From contig NC_049992.1 of NCBI RefSeq assembly GCF_000003815.2, positions 17,390,134 to 17,454,133 of the forward strand: a stretch of DNA of 64,000 nucleotides, written 5' to 3'. Position numbers and translations under genes: made by a program. The notes below the pieces were generated by a model. That model ran no database searches. It saw only the letters and a list, made by a program, of their open reading frames with translations, and was not told the DNA's origin. Source of the DNA: Branchiostoma floridae. Lineage: Eukaryota > Chordata > Leptocardii > Amphioxiformes > Branchiostomatidae. Shown in pieces: positions 33,721 to 43,829 of this stretch; position 1 is the stretch's first letter, and the number at the start of each line of letters is the position of its first letter.

Positions 33721-33898
33721 TACAGTAGAAGCCAGTTAATTGCACAACGGATTAACGCACTCTTCTGATAACTGCACGGAATCCCAAAATCCCAAACCGG
33801 TACGGTCCAGCTAGATAGCTTAGCATAATCGCACCATCCGGATAATTGCACGAAATTCACTGGCAAATAGGCCATGTAATTAAGCGGCTTCTACTGTA
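33721..33898. mobile_element. pogo/Tigger-like MITE with TA duplication
   Basis: TIRs are CAGTAGAAGCC-GTTAATT and the inverted AATTA-GCGGCTTCTACTG, flanked by TA on each side. About 174 bp, non-coding. The interior repeats ATTGCACRR motifs (TTAATTGCAC, ATAATTGCAC). Confidence 0.75.
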
Positions 33899-33899
33899 T

Positions 33900-35137
33900 A
33901 AGTAGTGTCAAGCCATCACAATTGAAGATTTAGAACGTATTTGTCGAACTCCCAAATACAAAACTAGTCCTATGTCTGCAGACCATTTCCCTAAAGACTC
34001 CAAACATCTTCTTGGTATTCCAAAGCGCCAGACATGATGACCAGCTAAACGTACCAAGATCTACTGACAGGTCCTCGCCCATTTTAACCATGCAATTACT
34101 GTCTATGTACGTGAAGTATACAGCAGTACAGTGTTAACTTGCAATGCAATAACTGGGAGATTTCATCTCTCTAAGCACATGCTCTCATACCCTCTTCATA
34201 CCCTTTAAAACGTGTTGACTGCTGCTATCATTGTCTGACTCAGACGAATCTACGTTGAGCTAGATTCACCGAGGTCACTGAGGCAGACATCGATTCATTC
34301 TTGATTGGCTTATCTTCTATTCGTTCCACATAAGATAGATACTTTGCTGGAATAGATCGTTGACCTTTGCCCCTACACCTTATAACAGCAGCGGGCGGTA
34401 ATTCACACCACTTTATTGCACACTGAAAGGTATTTCACCAGCCGTTCAACGTCTATGGCTCCGTGCATTCTTTGAGAAAAATGGGTGCTCAGTAGACCGA
34501 TTTTCTGAAGCCACGCAGGTTTCCTTCTCAATATAACTCTCGCAACGTGCCCATTAGTTCTCGGGAGATCACGGGAATTACGGGCCGTATTCACAGTGAC
34601 TGCCGGCTCACCAAATGGTATCCGTAAATCGAAGTTATTAGGGAAGAAAATGCAGTCGATTAAAACCCTGATTGCACGGCGGCAATGGAATACTAATCTG
34701 TCCGTACCCTTCATGGTTCCCATAGCAATTAGACTTCAGCGAATACAATCACGCACTGCAAACAATATAACACGTTATCGCAAAGAAACTGTGAAAGTTA
34801 AGCTTATTGCCCGTGGGAATAATCTCAATGTTTCTTAAGACTTACAATCAATCAGAATTCGGAAGCTTTAGTACAAATGAGAACATTGCCAAGCACCAGA
34901 GACAATCCTCTCGTTACGGAGGCTGGCACAAAGAACTTTCCAATTTCGAATACATGATTTCGTATTGTCTGGCCAAGTCATTAATTTCCCATTGATACCG
35001 CAGTGCCCTCGGGGACGCTAACGACGGCGATGGAATTGATCATGGCTTTCCAATTTAGAAGGCAGCTTTTGGCTGCTACATATATATTCATAGACCTCTG
35101 ATCTGTGGGCTTCAACGAGTGATAAATCGTGTACCAA
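33900..35137. other. No gene recognised
   Basis: A minus-strand open frame at 34403-34723 (106 codons) has no recognisable domain or transcription signal and is not called. The rest is unremarkable. Confidence 0.4.
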
Positions 35138-35335
35138 GAATAACAAAATTCTTTGTACACGACTGAATTTTAAAAAAAGTTAACCGACATTTCGGTGACC
35201 GTTGGTCACCTTTCTAATTTAATCCAATCAGGACAGTTCTGACAGGTTCCAATTGGAGACGGGTACTGAAACGTCACTTGAATGAAACAATTGCTTGTGT
35301 ATATAGAATTTGGTTATTCAGTGACTTACCAACCT
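35138..35335. repeat. Foldback repeat, family F1, copy 3
   Basis: The left arm TTCTTTGTACACGACTGAATTT and right arm TTGAATGAAACAATTGCTTGTG face outward. The left module contains the strong hairpin GGTGACC-GTT-GGTCACC next to CATTTCGG, read on the minus strand as hairpin then CGAAATG. Confidence 0.6.
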
Positions 35336-35339
35336 GACG

Positions 35340-36475
35340 AAATTGTATAAGGATATATGGGAGCAAACAGTTGACCCTGGAAATCAGTTTTCTATAAGAA
35401 ATATGGAAAAATCATTTGTCATAAATAAAGATGGAAACCCTTTTCATTTGGCAGTAGAGACACAGCAACATCGTAACTTCCGTAGACAAGGTTGCAATAA
35501 CTACCGACCAAAGTAGAGTCGTAATGCTCATGAAAGATGAGCCCAAGAACCAGAAATGTAGAAAGTAGGACGAATCTGTTTGTCATTTCGTCATTTATGG
35601 ATGTTGGATCATTGTAAACTTCATTTTACATAAAACGTCATCGTTATGTGCTGGATTGATTCAATTCATGAATGATAGAGCAGATTTAAAAAAAATCAAA
35701 ATGAAAACAAAGTATTTTACATGAATATCATGAAAATATATACAAATAGTCAAACATCACAGTGCATACAAATAGTAAAAAAAATATAGGGTGTACAAGT
35801 CAGATTGACGAAGAAAAGGTGTAAACAAAAAGCATCGAACATTCACCAAAGCAAAACATACATACACAAAAGAAAGAATCTACAAAAACACATATACATA
35901 ATATGGTATTCGACGAGTGTCGTGTACATGTAATATGTTGTTTAAAAGTCTTACAGAGAAAAGCTAATGAAATGTTGATAAACGACGTTACTACATTTGT
36001 ATTCTTGTTGTTTATAGTTGCAATTTCTACTTGCTGTGAAGAAAAGCTATATAGATCAGGCCATCAACGGATTAGTTGTGGATTACCTGATATTGCGGTG
36101 TAATCCCTCTGCACTACACCAATCTGGCCCCAACAGCTGACTCTCGATGGCAATGCGTATTGATTCTTCACGATAATTAATGACTTCAGTTGATTGTTTT
36201 AAATTGAAAAATAAATGATGGGGAGACATTGCTCGTGATTGGAATTCATATACAATTCGACAAAAGCGTCAGGGTGTCATGATAGTCTGAGCTTTAGCTT
36301 AATCGCGATCTAAAAGCGGCCCTAAGCGCAGAATGAGGTAATGACAATGGATGGCGCTCAACAGTGAGGCCAAGTGAAGATGACATCTTCCGGGGAGCCT
36401 AAAACGGTGCAAGCGTGCAAAAAACTGGCAGTGTGTGTTTTCATTAGGTTGATCATATGACTAAATGCCGAAATG
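35340..36475. other. No gene recognised
   Basis: Very AT-rich intronic sequence, A-rich at 35690-35900. No supported feature. Confidence 0.4.
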
Positions 36476-36479
36476 AGTA

Positions 36480-36780
36480 TGGTACGAGTATAAATTATAT
36501 GGAACAATAGATTCTGGATAGATCTTGATATATAATGGTGTTGATGATGACATGCTTCATTTTTGGTCATTCAAATTTGAGTTTGAAAATTGACTTCGGC
36601 ATTAGTATATGTTTCCCAATATTTTTTTTTGTATGAGTATGGTATACAAAACAATATATTTTGGATAGATCTTGATATATAATGGTGTTGATGATGACAC
36701 ACTTCATTTTTGGTCTTTCAAATTTGAGTTTGGAAATTGACTTCGGCATTAGTATATGTTTCCCAATATTTTTTTTTTGG
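36480..36780. repeat. Two tandem copies of a 147-bp AT-rich unit
   Basis: GATCTTGATATATAATGGTG occurs at 36521 and 36668, and TTCGGCATTAGTATATGTTT follows in both. Copies differ at few positions, so the duplication is fairly recent. Confidence 0.75.
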
Positions 36781-37208
36781 TAATCTACAGCATGAATTTG
36801 GTTATTTGGTGGCTGCTTTGTACGTTGAACAGTATGTTTGATTTTCTTTCCAAAATCGAGCAAATATTAGTGCGCAAGGATGTCACTTATATATTCCAAT
36901 CAATATTGCCTTAGATATGGAAAAATCTTGAGTGTTTTTATTTCTGTTATCAATGGCAGTGGGCAGATGGTTTGACTATTGGACTCCATATGTCCTATCA
37001 AATGCCACTACAGCTAGTTCATTGGATGACCCGACTCCTATAAGGTCAGAATGGTCGTTCCCTGCTGACTAGAGTAATCGGACCATTTTCAAGCTGTGAT
37101 GTGAGTGAAACAGTCAGCTAGACATACATTGAACTGCTTACACCCTTACACCTTGTTACATTTCAAATTATAGATTCATGGCAATTGTGGCGAAAACGCC
37201 GCTATGCA

Positions 37209-37760
37209 TAATGAATGAATGAAGACCTTTATTGCACATTTCACTGGGCTAAGTACAGGTCACATGGTAAGAATCACATGTATGTAACAATGGAAACAAT
37301 CATACACATCTATATAATGTGTAGATGTGCGTCTAATCTATTCTAGGACATTCGACTTCCTCTCGCTTCTTGGTAATTGTTTAAATGTAGCTAGCTGTAT
37401 GGTTTGTAAGAGTTGGTTTATCAAAAGCTGTCAGGAATATAAATTTCTCTTTACTATTCAAGTATCTAAAGTGGGGATATTTACTTTTACTAGTAAAATG
37501 TACTTCATCTTCTACTTTCCCTAAAGTACAAAATTAGCATATTCTTTGCTCTAGAGGAGTGTGGTTATGTCTTCCTGATTCGATTCGTAATTTGTGGCAA
37601 CTGATTCTTAGCTTTGCGATGGTAGATCTGTGTCGTACATTGGCAATCTTAAGGTATTCTTCTTCTTTAAAATAATAACATCGCGTTTGTTTTTGACGTT
37701 GTAGCGGCAACGCAGCGTAAGTCGACAGGGGTAATTGTTCATAAAGACTTAAACTCGAAA
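37209..37760 (-). pseudogene. LINE 3' end, minus-strand copy (reverse transcriptase C-terminus and 3' UTR)
   Basis: On the minus strand the frame encodes RHRSTIAKLRIS, then KLRIESGRHNHTPLEQRIC, the conserved region just before the C-terminal cysteine motif of several LINE clades. A 3' UTR follows, ending in GCAATAAAGGTCTTCATTC and (ATTC)n at about 37209-37240. It forms the left arm of a large palindrome with 37929-38376. 5'-truncated and dead. Confidence 0.7.
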
Positions 37761-37928
37761 ACATGGGATTACTCAGTAATTGTCCTTTATGTCTTTGTGC
37801 AAAATATGTTGAAGACTGGTGTGATTGCTCACGATTCTGCATGCAGACACAACACCTCGAGTTGTATGTAGAGAAACTAAAAATAGCGTCTAGAAAGCGT
37901 TTCCCTGTATTTTCTGTGCAGTAGTTTA

Positions 37929-38376
37929 CTACAATCAGTTGCCACAAATTACGAATCGAATCAGGAAGACATAACCACACTCCTCTAGAGCAAAGAGCAT
38001 GCCAATTTTGTAGTTTAGGAAAAGTAGAAGATGAAGTACATTTCACTATGGATTGTCCTTTGTATGATAGCGATAGGAGCATTTTATTTGACTATGTGTT
38101 AAGTAAATATCCCCACTTTAGATACTTGAATAGTAGAGAAATTTATATTCCTGACAGCTTTTGATAAACCAACTCTAACCAACGATACAGCTAGCTACAT
38201 CTATGCAATTACAAAGAAGCGAGAGGAATTCGAATGTCCTAGAATAGATTAGACTCACATCTGCATATATAGATGTGTATGATTGTTTCCATTGTTACAT
38301 ATATGTGATTCTTACCGTGTGACCTATACTTAGCCCAGTGGGGCAAAAATGTGCAATAAAGGTCTTCATTCATTTA
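37929..38376 (+). pseudogene. LINE 3' end, plus-strand copy with C-terminal cysteine motif
   Basis: The translation shows LRIESGRHNHTPLEQRAC, then QFC, EDEVHFTMDCPLYDSDR and a stop after IYIPDSF. This is the C-x2-C...H...C motif of LINE ORF2 C-termini. The tail reads GCAATAAAGGTCTTCATTC at 38350-38370. It is 5'-truncated at about 37929 and near-identical, inverted, to 37209-37602. Confidence 0.75.
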
Positions 38377-39240
38377 TAAACAGGCGGCACCATAAATCCT
38401 TTTGCTAGATTGAACTAATGTCTACAAGTATGATGTAGTACAAGAAATGTACAGGTTCATAGATATCTACATATAGGTGACAATTAGCTGTCTCTAGGGG
38501 CATGGACAGTTATACAGAATCCCCCACAAATGATATACAGTTTGCCCAAATTCTTGGAACCTTAGACAGAATTTGGGTAAACTGCATACTGCATTAGAAT
38601 AAAATATGTTTGCATTATTTTTTTTGTATTCTGCATCATTATGTAACAAACATATCAGTATCAACAGATAATGTTACTGTCTTGCCAAAATGAGTTTATG
38701 ATTGTTTTCCGCAGCTAGACTGACATTCAGGAATTTGTTTCGCTTCTTATTTTTACATAATTCTATTGCTGTTTTGTTATATAAGCAATACATTAATCTT
38801 TGTTACACGTCTAAGCCTTACTGTTCACATGATGTGTAATTATGTAAGATCCGTTGATCCTATATAAGAAATAGTTACTCAACAAAGAATGTTTTATGAT
38901 CGTGAGCTTTAACGCTAGTTCACCTTTATTCATGGGGTGACCTTTATCCGTTGTCTTTAAAAACAGCACATTTAGGAGAATTAAGTCTGCAGACAGTGGT
39001 TTCAATTTCTTTTTCAAAATGTTCTGATTTGAAACGATCAACAGTCCATCGACTTCATATCCCTAAATACGTTTTTTCATACAAACAACGAATATAGGTT
39101 ACCCTCGGATAAAGGTGATCCAGCGTTAACACATGTGGATGCCGTGATGTGAAGATACGTTTCCAGAATCATATCTTGACAAACCAGTGCTAGGAGAAAA
39201 CCCTACGGACATCTTATTAATTTCGCTAACAGTAGGGATA
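38377..39240. other. No gene recognised
   Basis: AT-rich intronic DNA. Nothing is supported. Confidence 0.4.
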
Positions 39241-39241
39241 T

Positions 39242-39690
39242 GTGGATCGAAACGGGGTGGAAGAAAGTGATTTATCTTTTTCTGCCTTGGGAATATTTCG
39301 AATATTGTTATTGATAGTTATTCTGTTCATGCTAAATTCCGACTGTATTACATTTTGCGATAAGAGTTTCATGTATGTAGAAAACAAAGTACACTTTGTC
39401 CTAGAGTGTTCACTATACAAAGATCTGCGAAATGCATTCGCTAATGCCAGACTTATAGATAAAAAATATGCGCACCTGACGAAGGAAGATCTGTTCAAAT
39501 ACCTTATGTCATCATCTAACTACGACATACTGGAAAAACTTTGTAAGCTCGTCCACGCATGTTTTAAGAAGAGAGAAGAAGCATGTAAATTGTAGTATAT
39601 GTATAGCTTTCCGATTACTTTCTATGTACCAAACTGACTGCATTTAGCCCCAATGGGGCATGAATATGCAATAAACATCATTGTCATTGT
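39242..39690 (+). pseudogene. LINE 3' end fragment (ORF2 C-terminus plus tail)
   Basis: The end of the frame encodes NKVHFVLECSLYKDLRNAF, KEDLFKYLMSS and ACFKKREEACKL before the stop near 39593. These match the H-x5-C and C-terminal helix pattern of LINE ORF2. The tail has GGGGCATGAATATGCAATAAAC, then (ATTGTC)n at about 39675-39695. The upstream part is missing. Confidence 0.65.
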
Positions 39691-39854
39691 CGTTGTCTTA
39701 GTTGGACAGCCCTGGCTCTTCATACTGAAAAGACAAACCACCAAATAGATAAAGTAAATTGATTACCAAGAATCGAGAAGAAGCCGAACTTCTGTGTTAA
39801 ACAAGATCTGTGATACTTTTATGTATATACATATATGTTTTGTCTTGTTGTTAA

Positions 39855-40192
39855 CCGGTGCAATGGCTGAGTGGGTAGAGTGTTTGCCTTGCATTCGGGA
39901 GGTCGTGAGTTCGATCCCCGGCCGAGTCATACCAAAGACTCTAAAAATGGTACATGCTGCTTTCTCTGCTTAGCACTCAGCACTAATGACGGGAAGAGTA
40001 TGGAAGTTAAACACACATCACTACCAGCGGACCAGCCCCTTGCTGTAATGGCTTGCACATGTGTGGTCCAAGTGGAGATGTGCGCCACCCTACGCGTCTG
40101 TAGATGCATGGGCAAACTTTTTTTTTCTTGTTGTGACCTGTAGTTAGCTTGGTTGGGCCAAAATGTGCAATAAAGGTCTTCATTGATTGATA
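39855..40192 (+). mobile_element. tRNA-Ala(TGC)-like SINE (family S1) with a LINE-derived tail
   Basis: The head at 39857-39930 has A box TGGCTGAGTGGGT (39864-39876), an anticodon-loop-like CTTGCAT (TGC) and B box GTTCGATCC (39909-39917). The body ATACCAAAGACTCTAAAAATG is shared with 24831-25112. The last 60 bases (GTGACCTG...GCAATAAAGGTCTTCATTG, 40133-40192) match the 3' ends of LINE fragments at 38319, 40546, 43328 and 55245. SINEs that borrow a LINE tail are usually copied by that LINE's reverse transcriptase. Confidence 0.8.
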
Positions 40193-40379
40193 GGTACTCC
40201 CTAGGAAAGACCACGGGGTATTTTCTATTTGATGTATTTTGTGCCGATAAGAACCCACAAGAAAATGTACCTCGTCGACAATAGTCTAGAACTTTAGAGC
40301 CTGAATGTTTTCTATGAAAAACCTTGAACAAATTGAGCAACAAACATTACTTATAGGTATATACTTCGTAGATCACAAA

Positions 40380-40605
40380 GTTGCGGCTGCATGTGTTATC
40401 AATCATATTAAGAAGCGAGAATAAGTTGAACCTGTACATACTAGTAGTAGTACTAGTATACTTTAGACTTTGTAGTTCCAGTCATGTATCACAGTTTTCA
40501 CAGATTGTACTTAGAATCACTAGGAGATGTACCCTATTCACATTGACCTGTACTTATCTTCTTAGAAAGCAAAAGCGTACAATAAAGGTCTTCATTCATT
40601 CAATA
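40380..40605 (+). pseudogene. LINE 3' end remnant
   Basis: Ends TTGACCTGTACTTATC, then GTACAATAAAGGTCTTCATTC and (ATTC)n at about 40600. The coding part is too decayed to read. Confidence 0.5.
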
Positions 40606-40819
40606 ACTTCATGGGTAGGTTATACAGAGTACATGTCCCCGTAGCAGGTAACATAACCCCGCTGCTTAGACATCTGGATCAACTTCCACCCACCAAAGCT
40701 CAAACATGTTGTAAGGGATCGTATTTGTCGTTTCGGATGTTAACGTAAAACTGGCGGCCAAGTTGTACGACAGAACGCCTCGTCTTAGCCTCAAGCATCA
40801 AACCTCTTCACCTAAATGA

Positions 40820-41195
40820 ACCATTACGATTCTTAAAAGCAGCTTAAATAAAATATTTAAGATTACAAACATTTGGATTTAAGTTTAGTTTAAAGTACTT
40901 AAAAGTTGCTTAAATGTGTGCCACTACGTGTGCATTACGGACACTTTAAGTCGACGTATGTCACTCAATTTAAGGAGCATTAACGGTGCTTAAATGCTGT
41001 GTAAAGATGAGAATTTAAGCATAGTTTACGATGCTTAAAAGTTGCTTAAATGTGTGCCACTACGTGCCCTTTACGGACGCACGTAACCATGGCTTAAATA
41101 TAATATTTCCGAATGCGCAAGCATGACGTAATGTAGCTTAAAGAATGCCAATACGGTACATTTAAGTACACTTTAAGAGTGCTTAAAGAGCAGTT
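40820..41195. repeat. CTTAA/TTTAAG-rich repeat with internal duplication
   Basis: The string AAAAGTTGCTTAAATGTGTG followed by CCACTACGTG occurs near 40911 and again near 41037, about 126 bases apart. The whole stretch is studded with GCTTAAA and TTTAAGC. Possibly one diverged palindromic element; family unknown. Confidence 0.5.
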
Positions 41196-41539
41196 TTCAT
41201 GCAGTGCAACATTCTCATCGAGAAGAGGAAGGGTGACCTGGTGTGTTTAGCCAAAATGTTTGCCATAGCATAGCCGCATAGCTACTTCAAATACATAATT
41301 CTTAACATCAATTAAAGATGACAGTTGTACCTTACACATGTACCTTTCAGCTCTATACTGAACTATATTTAGATACATAAATACCTGTTTTTCGTTCCAT
41401 GGCTCAATGTAATAGCTTCATAATCCATGTAATCCAACAGATGGCAAGGTAGGCATCCCCGGATTACAGCAGTATCACCTAATGTGTTTGGTATTAATTC
41501 GTTTCAAAGCTCATTATCTGTCTATTGTAGACACACGAA

Positions 41540-41890
41540 AATCAAACATTGGTTTGGGATCGCATTTGTAAGCAGCGACACGTACTGTAAATGTATTTAA
41601 GTTCGCGGGGATTTAATTTCGCGGTAGTGGGAAAAAGGACTTTTCGCCGTGGATTTAAGTTCGCGGTAACTCCATAGACTGCAATCTAATATCATGATAG
41701 AAAATATTCGCGGTGGTTTTAAATTCGCGGTGAAGTGGTCACCGCGAAAACCGCGAACATTAATCCACCGCGAACATTTCTGCATTTACAGTATTCTACC
41801 AGGAGAAAGGTGACGGGCGGTCACCGAAACGTTGGTTGAATAAGAATATCTTGGTTGTATACAATGATGCTGTTATTCAGTTAGTCATGA
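41540..41890. repeat. Foldback repeat, family F1, copy 4, interrupted by a MITE
   Basis: The left part ends GCATTTGTAAGCAGCGACACG at 41582. The right part resumes at 41794 with GGAGAAAGGTGACGGGCGGTCACC and GAAACGTTGGTTGAATAAG. The MITE at 41583-41793 sits between them. Confidence 0.6.
41583..41793. mobile_element. TIR MITE rich in TTCGCGG, copy 1 (nested in F1)
   Basis: Ends TACTGTAAATGTATTTAAG and CTGCATTTACAGTA, with TA at both edges. The interior repeats TTAAGTTCGCGG and CCGCGAAC. The second copy is at 48078-48289. Confidence 0.75.
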
Positions 41891-42286
41891 CATGATCTTA
41901 TGAAACTATTTGCGGATATGTTGAATACAGTTTGTTGAAGGCTGTGCTTAAATAGAGCCCACATAATTTTTATGATAAGTAAACATGGAGTCAATATCTT
42001 AAAATGACAACGTCATAAATATCTCTTTTGACGCTTTTAGAAATCCCTGCACTGCGATAGACTTGCAAATCTACTAACGTTTATTAGTAAGGCCCCATTA
42101 TTGCTAAACAAAAATAGTTTAGCAACCATACAACGGACAACATTATTTTTGGTAAAACCTTAAGAACGCTATGGAGACAAAGATGTCTGGAAGGAGAGAG
42201 TAGACCTGGTCCGGGCACCTCGCCTGTAATGATGATGATGAAAACTCTTGATGTCGTATGATGAAAGATGTAAAACTATTTAAAAG
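41890..42286. other. No gene recognised
   Basis: Short AT-rich stretch with no supported feature. Confidence 0.4.
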
Positions 42287-42289
42287 ATG

Positions 42290-42720
42290 AATATAGTTAC
42301 AAAACGTCAAAAAAATCGCACAATCATTTTATCATCGAAATTCGTTGAGAAATCTGTGAAAATTTGGTCCCTTAGTAGTCACAGTCTAAGGCAGTGGGAG
42401 ACGAAACACATTTTATTTCCAAATGTTCATTCAACGAAACCGAAAGAATCACTCTGTTTAGAGAAGCCACAAAGACTTATCCGAACTTCCCCACATTGAC
42501 AGACGAACAGAAAGCCACTTTTCTCTTGAAATTGCAGAACCCACAAATTTTAGAAAAGGTGGGGCTTTTCGTCTCCCTCTGCTTCCAAAAAAGAAGTCAA
42601 ACCCAACCTGTTTAGAAATAGCCAACACTAGTATTACAGTAGAATATTGTTCATAACTGTCCATTGGCACTTGTATATCTACTATGTTTATACCATGAAC
42701 TTGCAATTAGCCCTCGGGCA
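42290..42720 (+). pseudogene. LINE ORF2 C-terminal fragment
   Basis: A frame at 42394-42615 encodes GDETHFISKCSFNETERITL, KATFLLKLQN and VSLCFQKR, matching the H-x4-C plus terminal-helix pattern of LINE C-termini. A possible tail (AATTAGCCCTCGGGCACGAAC) follows at about 42705. Upstream sequence is frame-broken. Confidence 0.55.
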
Positions 42721-43039
42721 CGAACTTGAAAATGAACTTCTTCTATAATGAAAATGGGGCTTGACAAAGAGATACCTGAAGACGTTACTGCATGCCGATA
42801 GACTGATGGAGCAGACATTCCTTCAGCAACAAAGGTCTGATAAATCAAGACACGATCTGACATTTGCCGGGCAATTAGAGACCGCGGCGGCACATGAATC
42901 AGGGAGGTCAGGGCGATATGGTCAAAGAGTAGGACATTGATGGGGTCATGTTTGTTAGTTCCTCTTTGACCTCTCGTCCCGGTCAGGAAATGTCAGACTA
43001 CCATGAAGCACAGAGGGGTATAAAACTGTCTGCTCTTGG

Positions 43040-43390
43040 GTTGATTTTGAGTTCAAACACATCCATGTGCATTATTTGTGGTAGAGTGTAGATTGTATAC
43101 CGTAGAGAGAAATGAACTGTATAAGGTTATACATAACCAATTTCCTCATTTCATACATCTAAATTCTGTAGAAAAATTCATATTCATAATGCAACTAGAC
43201 AAACCATCGATCATAAAACATATCTGCTCTTTTATCTCCACAATAACAGAAAAACGAGAAGTTAAATTTATCCAGCAATAGTCTCATTTTGTATCTGTGA
43301 ACTGTATCTTTTCAATATGTCTTGTTGTGACCTGTACTTAGCCTGGTGTGGCAAAAATGTGCAATAAAGGTCTTCATTCATTAATTCATT
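43040..43390 (+). pseudogene. LINE ORF2 C-terminal fragment with intact 3' tail
   Basis: CIICGRV near 43065 (C-x2-C) runs into a stop. A frame then encodes YKVIHNQFPHF and MQLDKPSIIKHICSFISTI to a stop near 43281. The tail GTGACCTGTACTTAGCCTGG, then GCAATAAAGGTCTTCATTC and ATTC repeats, ends at about 43390. The similar MRLDKP block occurs in the fragment at 55001-55302. Confidence 0.7.
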
Positions 43391-43612
43391 ATCAATTGTT
43401 TCCAGTGATCTTACTAAACTTTTGATTTGATTTCTATCGTTTACTGCTTACTACATCTGCCTCATTTTTTGGGGGTAATAAATGCTTATGTACATTTCTT
43501 ATTCGTGTAATATTTTTGTAGTATTTGTTTTATAAGCCCATCATTTATTAATCCATTCACTAATCGTTCGTTCTTACGTATACGCTCTTTTGTTCTTTTG
43601 TCCATTAATTTG

Positions 43613-43814
43613 GTTATATATACTCTCCATGCAGAGGTTAGGCTCCGGCTGTTTTTTAACGTTTCTTTAGTCGTTTTTATCGGGCTTTCTATTTTTTATA
43701 TCTTGCTGGCGTACTTCAAGAAAAATGACAAAACAGAAAGCACGATAAAAACGACTAAAAAAACGTTAAAAAAACAGCCGGAGCCTAACCTCTGCTTGGG
43801 GAGTAGTTATATAT
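43613..43814. mobile_element. Near-perfect hairpin MITE
   Basis: The arms GCAGAGGTTAGGCTCCGGCT (43631 on) and their inverse ending at 43795 match through TTTAACG, TTTAGTCGTTTTTATCG and GCTTTCT with only single-base differences. A loop of about 40 bases is left. Weaker pairing continues outward to about 43613 and 43814. An open frame across it is a palindrome artefact. Confidence 0.8.
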
Positions 43815-43829
43815 ACACACAGTGACGTT

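Noticed and set aside
34403-34723. 106-codon minus-strand frame
   Set aside because: No motif, no splice or promoter context.
39857-39930. tRNA-Ala gene
   Set aside because: A and B boxes are good, but it is joined to a SINE body and LINE tail and the stems are imperfect; called a SINE.
43598-43825. 75-codon frame with a membrane-like segment
   Set aside because: Lies across a near-perfect hairpin MITE; its two halves are complements of each other.
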